DNA of 32,405 nucleotides from an uncultured Ruminococcus sp. (GTDB lineage Bacteria > Bacillota > Clostridia > Oscillospirales > Acutalibacteraceae), in NCBI GenBank assembly GCA_905234015.1, contig CAJOFK010000016.1, positions 1 through 32,405 on the forward strand. Direction: 5' to 3'. The stretch's first letter is position 1. Each line of letters starts with the position of its first letter. This document shows, one piece after another, positions 8,895 to 18,279 of this stretch. The notes beneath the pieces are model-generated. The model saw only the letters and a list, made by a program, of their open reading frames with translations. It ran no database searches and had not been told where the DNA came from. Position numbers and translations under genes: made by a program.

Positions 8895-10940
8895 TTATAC
8901 ACCTTCCTTATTTCTGCAAATTGCGCTTCCATACCACAAGGGTGAAGTAAGCGTATAATTGTTCATAAGAGTATATGTTACTGTATATTCTCCGATACAA
9001 GGCGGTGAAAACTGTACGCTTGCCTTACAATCATTTTGATAATATGATGAATAAACATTACCATTAGGAGCAGTTATTGAAATTTTTATTGATGGGTACG
9101 CTGTATCTTGAACAGTTCCGTAAACACATATATTTTGTCCTTGCTGCAAGCTGTTGCCATTTATTGGATTATCCTTATTCCAAACCAAAGAATAGCAAAT
9201 ATCTTGGCTAGTATTATCAATATAAAAATAATTAACACTATTAAAGGCGTTTTGCGAAAGCATAGCACCATAATCGTAGTCATAATCCCAAAAATGAGAA
9301 TATGGATATAAGCCATTATACTCATTTACTTGCGTCATTATTTTATATGCTTTATAAATATTAAACAATCCCGCGCCTGTTCGTTTTTCAAATCCAGTTG
9401 AAGTCTGATTATTAACATTATAATTAGACAAATTACATGTTGCGGAAGCAATAAGTAAAGATTTCACCAAATAAGGTTGACATAAAATATATGTACCGTA
9501 TAGATAAGATAATGCACCTGCTAGTATAGGAGCTGAGCATGACGTCCCTGATACATAGTCTTGTTGAAGGGGAGTCCCTATGAGTGTTCCAGGTGATATA
9601 ACATCTGGTTTATAGGACAAGCTATTTGAACTACAATAAGAACTATGGTCGGCAGCTGATACACCTGTATTATAGTCATTATAATTTCCAACTACTATAG
9701 AATTATAACCCATAGCATTTTTTCCAACTGAATCAGCTGGATTAACATATTGAATATAATAACTTCCATCCCCATTAGCAAAAGCTTTCCGAGCGTTCCC
9801 GGACGGAATAACAAGATTGACTCGATGTTCTAAAGAAATATGATCAAGCCATTTGCTTTCATCATAATATTCAGAAGATTCTGAACTCCATAATAATTTC
9901 ATATTATTATAACACACAATAGAAACAGATTGATCAATTAACCATTCAATGGCTTCTTTATATCCTGTACCATCAGATGCACAATATAAAGACACATTAG
10001 GCGCAACACCCGAACCATACATGCTTTGCCCAGCTATTAAACTTGCAGACATCAATGCGTGCCAACGATTGTTAATCATAGTTTGATTTGACATTCTATT
10101 AACATCTTCATTCCTATAAATCATTTTATTGTTCGCTGGATTTTGTTCATCAAACATATGCTGAAAAACATTGTAATAATCCCCATAAGTAGGTGAATTC
10201 TTTACAACATATGGAATACTTATTTCTAAAAGACCAATTTTTGTATTTCCTACCCCAACTCCTTCATTAATCAAATCCGTTATCCCCGTATAATCTTTCC
10301 AACAAGTATATCTATTTGAATTTGATTTTGATTTTGTGTTATTCCTGTCACTTGAATCTATTGGATAATCAATAAATCCCTTTGAAATATTATTACTAAT
10401 ATATATTCTATTTACATATTTATTCCTACATATCTGTATTATTTTTGCTTTATTTGTTTCGATTTCAATATTTGGAGCATATTTACATACATATTTAATT
10501 CTACTAACACTATCATTATGTATTATTGAATTTAATGCATAAGTATTTTTGTATTTTTGTATTTGTGACGAAATACTCCTTTTTATATCTATTGTTTTCT
10601 TTAATTGTTTGAACACTTCTTTTTTATATGTATTATTTTTTTCATTTACATTTTTTAATACATCTTTTATTCTGTTATTAGGCATAAATAAATCGATAAC
10701 ATCTTTTGAAACAGTATTTTTCACCTTATCTAATACCAACTTTTCTACTTCGCCATAATCAATATCTTCTACCCAAATTGAAACACTAACCATTTCGTCA
10801 TCATTCATCTTCTCAAGTTTTTTTGATAGATTAGGATCTAATTTAAACGAATAATCAACGGCAGACGTAGTAATTTGTGGATAACACATAAAACCTACAA
10901 CAATAAAAAAAGTAAGTAAATAACAAATAAAACGTTTCAT
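8895..10940 (-). CDS. Secreted S8-like (subtilase) serine peptidase with atypical catalytic Asp position
   Basis: Signal peptide; WHALMSASLIAG (His motif), VIPSGNAR (oxyanion Asn), VSGTSCSAPILAGALSYLYG (Ser motif); KIGLLEISI where VAVIDTGI is expected. Confidence 0.82.
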   Translation of the reverse strand: MKRFICYLLTFFIVVGFMCYPQITTSAVDYSFKLDPNLSKKLEKMNDDEMVSVSIWVEDIDYGEVEKLVLDKVKNTVSKDVIDLFMPNNRIKDVLKNVNEKNNTYKKEVFKQLKKTIDIKRSISSQIQKYKNTYALNSIIHNDSVSRIKYVCKYAPNIEIETNKAKIIQICRNKYVNRIYISNNISKGFIDYPIDSSDRNNTKSKSNSNRYTCWKDYTGITDLINEGVGVGNTKIGLLEISIPYVVKNSPTYGDYYNVFQHMFDEQNPANNKMIYRNEDVNRMSNQTMINNRWHALMSASLIAGQSMYGSGVAPNVSLYCASDGTGYKEAIEWLIDQSVSIVCYNNMKLLWSSESSEYYDESKWLDHISLEHRVNLVIPSGNARKAFANGDGSYYIQYVNPADSVGKNAMGYNSIVVGNYNDYNTGVSAADHSSYCSSNSLSYKPDVISPGTLIGTPLQQDYVSGTSCSAPILAGALSYLYGTYILCQPYLVKSLLIASATCNLSNYNVNNQTSTGFEKRTGAGLFNIYKAYKIMTQVNEYNGLYPYSHFWDYDYDYGAMLSQNAFNSVNYFYIDNTSQDICYSLVWNKDNPINGNSLQQGQNICVYGTVQDTAYPSIKISITAPNGNVYSSYYQNDCKASVQFSPPCIGEYTVTYTLMNNYTLTSPLWYGSAICRNKEGV

Positions 10941-11218
10941 AAGAACACACTATCCTTTCAGCCCACTAAACTTATTTTAAGTTATACAACCTTACTATGG
11001 GTAAATAAGGCGTAAACAGCACTTAATATATTGTCTATTGCTCTGCGACAAGTAAAACAAACAAAACTATGATGTTATTATTTGACAAATGCATCTTTAT
11101 ACTTTGTGAAATTTTAACTATTGATAAATCATAATAATAGTATATTTATAATAACATATTATTAAAAAACTTTAAAGGTTATAACTTGTAGAAAAAAGCA
11201 ACGTATAATTGGAGTCTA

Positions 11219-11248
11219 TTCACAAAAAAACACATACTTTTTTGTGAA
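11219..11248. repeat. Perfect 11-bp inverted repeat TTCACAAAAAA-N8-TTTTTTGTGAA
   Basis: Read directly at 11219-11229 and 11238-11248. Confidence 0.85.
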
Positions 11249-11358
11249 CTAAATTTTTCAGTATATCATATGCTAATATATTATGTGTTGCTCTGTCAAG
11301 ATAGAATTATACCAAAGATAGAATGTAATTTTTATAAATTGTTAACAAAGGTATTATT

Positions 11359-11550
11359 ATGAAAAATTTTAAAAATGAACCCTTAAATATTAAAAAACGC
11401 GGCGAGAACGGCAACAGACTTATTACCATCAGAATAAAAGAAGAAACTTTATCACAGCTCGATAAAATCGCAAATGAAACCAACTATTCAAGAAATGAAC
11501 TGATAAATATTATTCTTAAACACGGCGTTGACAACATCATTATCGAATGA
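11359..11550 (+). CDS. Ribbon-helix-helix (CopG/Arc-like) DNA-binding protein
   Basis: NRLITIRIKEETLSQLDKIANETNYSRNELINIILKHGVD is an RHH pattern. Confidence 0.8.
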   Translation: MKNFKNEPLNIKKRGENGNRLITIRIKEETLSQLDKIANETNYSRNELINIILKHGVDNIIIE

Positions 11551-11553
11551 AAA

Positions 11554-11580
11554 AGACGGCTCAATTCGAGCCGCCTTTAA
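11554..11580. terminator. Intrinsic terminator between the RHH gene and convergent dapL
   Basis: GGCTC-AATTC-GAGCC stem with A/T flanks. Confidence 0.6.
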
Positions 11581-11592
11581 ACTTATCATTAA

Positions 11593-12771
11593 TTACAATA
11601 CTTTCTTTATTCTCTCAATCGCTTCGATTGTATTATCCCTGTCGCCGAAAGAGGTTAAGCGGAAATAGCCCGCGCCGTTGTTTCCGAAGCCCTCGCCCGG
11701 AGTACCGACTACATTTGCCTTTTCGAGCAGGAAGTCGAAGAATTCCCAGCTTCCCATACCGTTCGGGCATTTAAGCCAGATGTACGGAGAGTTCTTACCG
11801 CCCGTATAGTAAATTCCGAGCTCGTCCATAGCCTCGGAGATAATACGCGCGTTTTCCTTATAATAATCAAGATTTTCTTTAATCTGACTGAGCCCTTCCT
11901 CGCTGAATACGGCGGCAGCCGCGCACTGAACAGGCCAGGAAACGCCGTTAAACTTAGTAGCCTCGCGGCGGTACCAGAGGTTATAGATATTATGTCCGTC
12001 GCGCTCAAGCTCCCTCGGAATTACGGTATAGCCGCAGCGAGTTCCGGTAAAGCCCGCGGTCTTAGAGAGAGAGCACATCTCGACAGCGCAATTTCTCGCG
12101 CCCTCAATCGCGTAAATTGAACGCGGGATATTATCCTCGGTGATAAACGCCTCATACGCCGCGTCGTAAAGAATAATAGCGTCGTTTTCGAGGGCGAAGT
12201 CAACCCACTTTTTGAGCTGGTCGTATGTATAGGCGGAGCCTGTCGGGTTATTCGGGGAGCAAAGATAGATTATATCGGCTTTTACGCCCTCGGGAGGCAT
12301 AGCCGCAAAGCCGTTTTCCTCGTTGGAATCTGCGTAAACTATCTTACGTCCTGCCATAATATTGCTGTCAACATAAACGGGATAAACCGGATCGGTCACC
12401 ATAACGGTGTTGTCCGCGGAGAAGATATCGCCGATATTTCCGCAGTCGGACTTAGCTCCGTCGGAAATAAAAATCTCGTCGGCGCTTACCTCTACGCCAA
12501 AGCTCTTATAATAGCCGGAAACTGCCTCTCTTACGAAATCGTAGCCCTCGTACTCGGGATATCCCTTAAATGTTTCTTTACGGCTTAAATCGTCGGCACC
12601 CTTCTTCATAGCCTCAACTACTACGGGAGCCAACGGAAGCGTTACGTCGCCGATACCGAGCTTAATAACCTTTTTATCGGGGTTCTTGCTGATAAAATCG
12701 TTAGTCCTCTTAGCTACCTCGGCAAAAAGATAGTTAGGAACCAGGTTGTCAAAGTTTTTGTTAATCTTCAT
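11593..12771 (-). CDS. dapL: LL-diaminopimelate aminotransferase
   Basis: KLGIGDVTLPLAPVVVEAMKKG, ETFKGYPEYEGYDFVREAV, FISDGAKSDCGNIGDIF, SLSKTAGFTGTRCGYTVIP. Confidence 0.95.
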   Translation of the reverse strand: MKINKNFDNLVPNYLFAEVAKRTNDFISKNPDKKVIKLGIGDVTLPLAPVVVEAMKKGADDLSRKETFKGYPEYEGYDFVREAVSGYYKSFGVEVSADEIFISDGAKSDCGNIGDIFSADNTVMVTDPVYPVYVDSNIMAGRKIVYADSNEENGFAAMPPEGVKADIIYLCSPNNPTGSAYTYDQLKKWVDFALENDAIILYDAAYEAFITEDNIPRSIYAIEGARNCAVEMCSLSKTAGFTGTRCGYTVIPRELERDGHNIYNLWYRREATKFNGVSWPVQCAAAAVFSEEGLSQIKENLDYYKENARIISEAMDELGIYYTGGKNSPYIWLKCPNGMGSWEFFDFLLEKANVVGTPGEGFGNNGAGYFRLTSFGDRDNTIEAIERIKKVL

Positions 12772-12794
12772 AAAATCACCTCTGTCACTTCAGT

Positions 12795-12823
12795 ATGATA
12801 CCACATAAAAGAATATAATGCAA
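12795..12823 (-). promoter_or_regulatory. Putative dapL promoter (TTGCAT-N17-TATCAT)
   Basis: -35 at 12818-12823 and -10 at 12795-12800 on the minus strand, 17-bp spacer. Confidence 0.6.
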
Positions 12824-12916
12824 GTTGCGGAAAATAAAATTTCAGTTTTTACGCAAATCTTTTTATAATCTCGTTAATTTTGCATTAATTTTACCAATAA
12901 CTTGCTTCGACAATAA

Positions 12917-12945
12917 AAGGGTTGGCTCAAACCGAGCCAACCCGA
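12917..12945 (-). terminator. Intrinsic terminator of the carB::dapF unit
   Basis: GGGTTGGCTCG-GTTT-GAGCCAACCC followed by TTTTATTG on the minus strand. Confidence 0.8.
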
Positions 12946-12961
12946 CATTTTATAAAAAGTA

Positions 12962-15900
12962 TTAAATTTCTATAACTCCGTCGAATACCTTAGTAGCCTC
13001 ACCGGTCATATATACGGTATCGTCGGTGTAGTTGATTATAAGGTCGCCGCCCTTAAGCTTGACGGTGATATCCTCGCCCTTTTTACAGAAGCCGTTTTCA
13101 CACGCGGCAACCGCAACGGCGCAGGCGCCTGTTCCGCAAGCCCAGGTCTCGCCCGAGCCTCTCTCCCATACTCTCATCTTGATAGTATGGTCATTTAACA
13201 CCTTAACGAACTCGGCGTTGACTCTTTCGGGGAATATCGGGTCGTTCTCGAACTGAGGTCCGATATGCTCAAGGTCGAAGCCGTCAACGTTATCAACAAA
13301 TACAACGCAGTGCGGGTTACCCATAGATACGCAGGTAACGTCGTAGTCCTTACCGCCGATTGTTACGCGCTCGCTTATCATACGGCTCTTTTCGCTCTTA
13401 ACGGGGATATTCTTCGGGTTGAGCTCCGCCTTACCCATATCAACTCTGAGGGTAGTTACCTCGCCGTCCTGAGTAAACGCCTTGAGGTTCTTGATACCGC
13501 TTAAGGTTTCAATTCTCAGCTCGTCGCGCTCGTTTATATCCATCATATTATGGTCGTAGAGGAATTTACCGACGCAGCGGATACCGTTACCGCACATCTT
13601 GCCCTCACTTCCGTCGAGGTTAAACATACGCATTTTAGCGTCAGCTACCTCAGAGGGACATACGAGAATAATTCCGTCGCCGCCGATACCGAAGTGACGG
13701 TCGGAAAGTCTAACCGAAAGCGCCTCGGGGTTGTTGATTTCCTGGTCGAAGGTGCTGCAGTAGATATAGTCGTTGCCGGCACCCTGCATTTTCGTGAATT
13801 TAAGCATCATCTTATCTGAACGCATATTGTTAATATCTACAAGCTCCGTGCTGACCTGAGAATAACGGCTTCTCAGGCAGTCCGCGAGAGCGTTCGCGGT
13901 ATCGAGCGAGGTAAGACAGGGAATATTTCTTTCAACGGTCTTACGTCTGATTTTAACGGAGTCACGGCTCGGAATTCTTCCCTTTGCCGAGGTTGAAATA
14001 ACGTACTGGATTTTTCCGCTTTCAATGAGCGAGATAGTATTGTTATGCTCGCTTTCGTGAATCTTCTTAACTATAGCGGCGTCGATGTTATATGATTTTA
14101 ATACGTCTGCCGTACCCTCGGTAGCGTAGATAGTAAAGCCCATATCGGAATACTTTTTAACGATATCGCCGATTTCAGCCTTATCGGAGTTACGGACGGT
14201 TACGAGTACGCCGCCGCCGTGCTTCATCTTATATCCGGCGCCGATAAGTCCCTTGTAAAGCGCTTCCTCCAAGGTTCCGGCAACGCCTAATACCTCGCCG
14301 GTAGACTTCATCTCGGGACCTAAGTGGTTATCAACGTTTATAAGCTTCTCAAAGCTGAATACGGGAACCTTAACCGCATAGTAAGGCGACTTCTTATAAA
14401 GTCCGGTGCCGTAGCCCATATCCCTGAGCTTTTCGCCGAGCATAGCCTTCGTAGCAAGGTCAACCATAGGAACTCCCGTAACCTTGCTGATATACGGAAT
14501 CGTACGCGATGAACGCGGGTTAACCTCAATAACGTTGAGCTGGCCGTTATATACAATGTACTGAATATTAACGAGTCCCTTTGTCTTTAAGGAAAGCGCG
14601 AGATTTCTCGTAGCCTCGATAATAATATCTACCATATCGTCGGTAACGTTCCACGCCGGATAAACCGCGATAGAGTCGCCGGAATGAACGCCCGAACGCT
14701 CGACGTGCTCCATAATACCGGGTATAAGGATATCCTCACCGTCGCAGATAGCGTCAACCTCAAGCTCGGTACCCATAAGGTACTTGTCGATAAGAATCGG
14801 GTTCTCAATCTCCTGAGCGAGAATAATCGCCATATACTCTCTTACGTCAGCCTCGTTAAAGGCGATAATCATATTCTGACCGCCGAGTACATACGAAGGA
14901 CGAAGCAGTACGGGATAACCGATTTTATCCGCTGCCTCGAGCGCTTCCTCAAGAGTCATTACGGTAACGCCCTTTGCGCGCGCAATATTATGCTTTTCAA
15001 GCAGTTCCTCAAAACGCTCTCTGTCCTCAGCCATATCAATAGCGTCGTAGGAGGTTCCGAGGATATTTACGCCCTGCTTGTCGAGGAACTGAGTGAGCTT
15101 AATCGCTGTCTGACCGCCGAACGCGACAACAACGCCGTAGGGCTTTTCGGTAGCGATAATACCCATAACGTCCTCGTTGGTAAGCGGCTCAAAGTAAAGC
15201 CTGTCGGCTGTATCGAAGTCGGTGGAAACCGTCTCGGGGTTATTGTTTACGATAACAACCTCAAAGCCCGCCTTTTTAAGCGCCCATACGCAGTGAACGG
15301 AGGCGTAGTCGAACTCGATACCCTGACCGATACGGATAGGACCTGAGCCGAATACGATAACAGTCTTTTTATCGCTGTTTCTTTCTTTTATAAACTCCTC
15401 AGCCTCATTCTCCTTATCAAAGGTCGAATAGAAGTAGGGTGTTTCCGCGTTGAACTCCGCCGCGCAGGTATCAACCATTTTATAAACGGGTACGAGCGGA
15501 TTTTCTATAGTCTGATCAGAATACTTCTCGATAGTGCGGTCTAAGAAACCGATTTCCTTAGCTTCTTTATAAAGCTCGTCGGTAAGCGGTTCGCTCTTAA
15601 GCGCCTCGCCTACCTTGATGATATTGATAAGCTTCTCTAAGAACCACTCGTCAATTAAAGTGATTTCGTGGATTTTATCAACTGAGATTCCGCGCTTTAA
15701 CGCCTCGTAAACACAGAACATTCTGAGGTCGTCGCAAACGCTCAGGCGGTCGAGGATTGAAGCGTCGCTCATTTCCTCAAACATCTCGTCGTCAAGGGTA
15801 TCGTGAGAAATTTCGGCTCCGCGGACAGCCTTCATAATAGCCTGCTCAAAGGTCGGAGCGATAGCCATAACCTCGCCGGTCGCCTTCATCTGAGTTCCGA

Positions 15901-17014
15901 GCGAACGCTTGGCGTATACGAATTTATCGAAAGGCCATTTCGGGAGCTTTACTACAACGTAGTCGAGCGCGGGCTCAAAGCAGGCGTAGGTAGAGCCCGT
16001 AACGGCGTTTTTAATCTCGTTTAATGTATAACCGATTGCGATTTTAGCCGCAACCTTTGCGATAGGATAACCCGTAGCCTTTGAAGCAAGCGCGGAAGAG
16101 CGCGAAACTCGGGGGTTAACCTCGATCACGGCATACTCGAAGGTCTCGGGATTTAAGGCGAACTGGCAGTTACAACCGCCCTCAACCTTTAACGCGGAGA
16201 TAATATCAAGCGCCGCGCTGCGGAGCATCTGATACTCCTTATCGGCTAAGGTTACCGCGGGAGCAATAACGATTGAGTCGCCTGTATGAACTCCGACAGG
16301 GTCGAAATTCTCCATTGAGCAGACGGTGATTACGTTGCCTAAGCTGTCGCGCATTACCTCGAACTCGATTTCCTTCCAGCCGGAAATACATTTCTCGATA
16401 AGGCACTGAGTAATCGGAGAAAGCTCAAGTCCGTTTGAGGCGATTTCACGGAGTTCCTCCTCGTTATTAACGATACCGCCGCCGGTACCGCCTAAGGTGA
16501 ACGCGGGACGTACAATTACCGGATAGCCGATTTCGTCGGCAAATGCTACCGCCGCCTCAACGTCGTTTACTACGGTCGAGGGAATAACCGGCTGGTTAAT
16601 CTCGAGCATAGTGTCCTTAAACATCTGCCTGTCCTCGGCCTTATCAATAGTCTCGGGAACGGCTCCTAAAAGCTTTACTCCGTATTTATCCAGGAAGCCT
16701 TCTTTTGCAAGCTGCATTGAGAGCGTGAGTCCCGTCTGACCGCCTAAGGTCGAGAGCAGCGAGTCGGGACGCTCCTTTATAATAATTCTCTTTACAATCT
16801 CTAAGGTAAGCGGTTCGATATAAACCTTATCCGCCATAGCGTTATCGGTCATAATCGTAGCGGGGTTTGAGTTAACGAGAATTACCTCGAGTCCCTCTTC
16901 CTTAAGCGCGCGGCACGCCTGAGTACCGGCGTAGTCAAATTCCGCTGCCTGTCCAATTACAATCGGGCCCGAGCCGATTACCATTACTCTCTTTATATCG
17001 GGTTTTAACGGCAT
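12962..17014 (-). CDS. carB-dapF: Fused carbamoyl-phosphate synthase large subunit (about 1069 aa) and diaminopimelate epimerase (about 281 aa)
   Basis: Single 1350-aa ORF. N-terminal VMVIGSGPIVIGQAAEFDYAGTQACRALKEEG and second half TVIVFGSGPIRIGQGIEFDYASVHCVWAL (CarB) plus an MGS-like domain. From about nt 13807 onward: MLKFTKMQGAGNDYIY, GKMCGNGIRCVGKF and GETWACGTGACAVAVAA (DapF with both catalytic Cys). Confidence 0.95.
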   Translation of the reverse strand: MPLKPDIKRVMVIGSGPIVIGQAAEFDYAGTQACRALKEEGLEVILVNSNPATIMTDNAMADKVYIEPLTLEIVKRIIIKERPDSLLSTLGGQTGLTLSMQLAKEGFLDKYGVKLLGAVPETIDKAEDRQMFKDTMLEINQPVIPSTVVNDVEAAVAFADEIGYPVIVRPAFTLGGTGGGIVNNEEELREIASNGLELSPITQCLIEKCISGWKEIEFEVMRDSLGNVITVCSMENFDPVGVHTGDSIVIAPAVTLADKEYQMLRSAALDIISALKVEGGCNCQFALNPETFEYAVIEVNPRVSRSSALASKATGYPIAKVAAKIAIGYTLNEIKNAVTGSTYACFEPALDYVVVKLPKWPFDKFVYAKRSLGTQMKATGEVMAIAPTFEQAIMKAVRGAEISHDTLDDEMFEEMSDASILDRLSVCDDLRMFCVYEALKRGISVDKIHEITLIDEWFLEKLINIIKVGEALKSEPLTDELYKEAKEIGFLDRTIEKYSDQTIENPLVPVYKMVDTCAAEFNAETPYFYSTFDKENEAEEFIKERNSDKKTVIVFGSGPIRIGQGIEFDYASVHCVWALKKAGFEVVIVNNNPETVSTDFDTADRLYFEPLTNEDVMGIIATEKPYGVVVAFGGQTAIKLTQFLDKQGVNILGTSYDAIDMAEDRERFEELLEKHNIARAKGVTVMTLEEALEAADKIGYPVLLRPSYVLGGQNMIIAFNEADVREYMAIILAQEIENPILIDKYLMGTELEVDAICDGEDILIPGIMEHVERSGVHSGDSIAVYPAWNVTDDMVDIIIEATRNLALSLKTKGLVNIQYIVYNGQLNVIEVNPRSSRTIPYISKVTGVPMVDLATKAMLGEKLRDMGYGTGLYKKSPYYAVKVPVFSFEKLINVDNHLGPEMKSTGEVLGVAGTLEEALYKGLIGAGYKMKHGGGVLVTVRNSDKAEIGDIVKKYSDMGFTIYATEGTADVLKSYNIDAAIVKKIHESEHNNTISLIESGKIQYVISTSAKGRIPSRDSVKIRRKTVERNIPCLTSLDTANALADCLRSRYSQVSTELVDINNMRSDKMMLKFTKMQGAGNDYIYCSTFDQEINNPEALSVRLSDRHFGIGGDGIILVCPSEVADAKMRMFNLDGSEGKMCGNGIRCVGKFLYDHNMMDINERDELRIETLSGIKNLKAFTQDGEVTTLRVDMGKAELNPKNIPVKSEKSRMISERVTIGGKDYDVTCVSMGNPHCVVFVDNVDGFDLEHIGPQFENDPIFPERVNAEFVKVLNDHTIKMRVWERGSGETWACGTGACAVAVAACENGFCKKGEDITVKLKGGDLIINYTDDTVYMTGEATKVFDGVIEI

Positions 17015-17072
17015 AATATCAATCCTTTTTTAAAAATTTCCACGTCAGTCCGTGCAGTTCCTATCTTAAATC

Positions 17073-17131
17073 CATATCCCCGCGGACGTTTTGCGTCCTG
17101 TGAAGCTTCGGATAAAAAGGATACGTTCTGC
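17073..17131 (+). repeat. Dispersed intergenic repeat, copy 2, in the carB-carA intergenic gap
   Basis: Matches 1273-1330 over about 55 nt with scattered substitutions. Confidence 0.7.
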
Positions 17132-17158
17132 ACCCGTTTTTTACTTACAGCTTAAAAC

Positions 17159-18235
17159 TTACTTATTATTCTTTATATTCTCAATAAACCTGTCAAAGAG
17201 GAAGGCGGTATCCTTGGGGCCGCCGCAGGCTTCGGGGTGGAACTGTACCGAAAAGGCGGGCATATCCTTATAGTTAATACCCTCGCAGGTACCGTCGTTT
17301 CCGTTTACGAAGCTTACCTCGGCGTTAGCGGGTACCGAGTCGTTAACTACCGCGTAGCCGTGGTTCTGAGAGGTGATGAAAACGCGGTCGGTGCTGAGCT
17401 CCTTCGCGGGCTGATTGGCTCCGCGGTGACCGTAATGAAGCTTTTCGGTTTTAGCTCCCTGAGAAAGCGCTAAGAGCTGATGGCCGAGACAGATTCCGAA
17501 GGTCGGGATTTTACTTTTGCAAAGCTTCTTAAGCTCGGCGATAGCCTCAACATTCTCCTCGGGGTCTCCGGGACCGTTCGAGAGCATAATTCCGTCGGGA
17601 TTAAGGGAAAGAATTTCCTCAGCCGTAGTATTATACGGTACAACCGTAAGATTACAGCCTCTCTTTACGAGCTCGCGGCCTATATTATGCTTTGCGCCGT
17701 AGTCGATAAGCACAACGTTATACTCGGGGTTCTCGGCCGAGAAGGTCTGCTTCTCGCTTATTGAGGTCGAGCTTACCGCCTTTTCAACCTTATAGGGCTT
17801 AATCTCCTCGATATCCTTTTCAAGATTATCGAGCGTATAAGTCAGCTTACAGTTCATTACGCCGTACTCACGCACAATCCGCGTAAGCGCACGGGTATCA
17901 ATATCGTAAAGTCCGGGAATACCGGAGCTTTTTAAAAAAGTGTCAAGATCACCCTCACAACGGAAGTTGCTGGGAGCTTGGCACCAATTACGAACAATAT
18001 AAGCTTTTAACGCGGGAGCAGCACTCTCGAAATCGGCGGGAATAACCCCGTAGTTGCCGATAAGCGGGAATGTCTGAATAACTACCTGACCGAAGTAGCT
18101 GGGGTCGGTAAGTGTCTCGAGATAACCTGTCATAGCAGTTGTAAAGACAAGTTCTCCCGTGGTTTCCTTTTGGGCACCAAAGGCTTTACCCTCAAAATAT
18201 GTGCCGTTTTCTAAAATAAGATACGCGCGGCTCAT
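17159..18235 (-). CDS. carA: Carbamoyl-phosphate synthase small (glutaminase) subunit
   Basis: AYLILENGTYFEGKAFGA, LSNGPGDPEENVEAI, PTFGICLGHQLLALSQGAKTEKLHYGHRGANQP. Confidence 0.97.
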   Translation of the reverse strand: MSRAYLILENGTYFEGKAFGAQKETTGELVFTTAMTGYLETLTDPSYFGQVVIQTFPLIGNYGVIPADFESAAPALKAYIVRNWCQAPSNFRCEGDLDTFLKSSGIPGLYDIDTRALTRIVREYGVMNCKLTYTLDNLEKDIEEIKPYKVEKAVSSTSISEKQTFSAENPEYNVVLIDYGAKHNIGRELVKRGCNLTVVPYNTTAEEILSLNPDGIMLSNGPGDPEENVEAIAELKKLCKSKIPTFGICLGHQLLALSQGAKTEKLHYGHRGANQPAKELSTDRVFITSQNHGYAVVNDSVPANAEVSFVNGNDGTCEGINYKDMPAFSVQFHPEACGGPKDTAFLFDRFIENIKNNK

Positions 18236-18279
18236 AAGATCTTCCTTTCTTCTACAAAAGATATACTAAATTAATAGTA

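Noticed and set aside
13032-16024. Several plus-strand ORFs (74-220 aa) opposite carB::dapF, including 14684..15346
   Set aside because: They lie antisense to a clearly conserved CDS, have no recognisable domains, and are expected by-products of biased codon usage.
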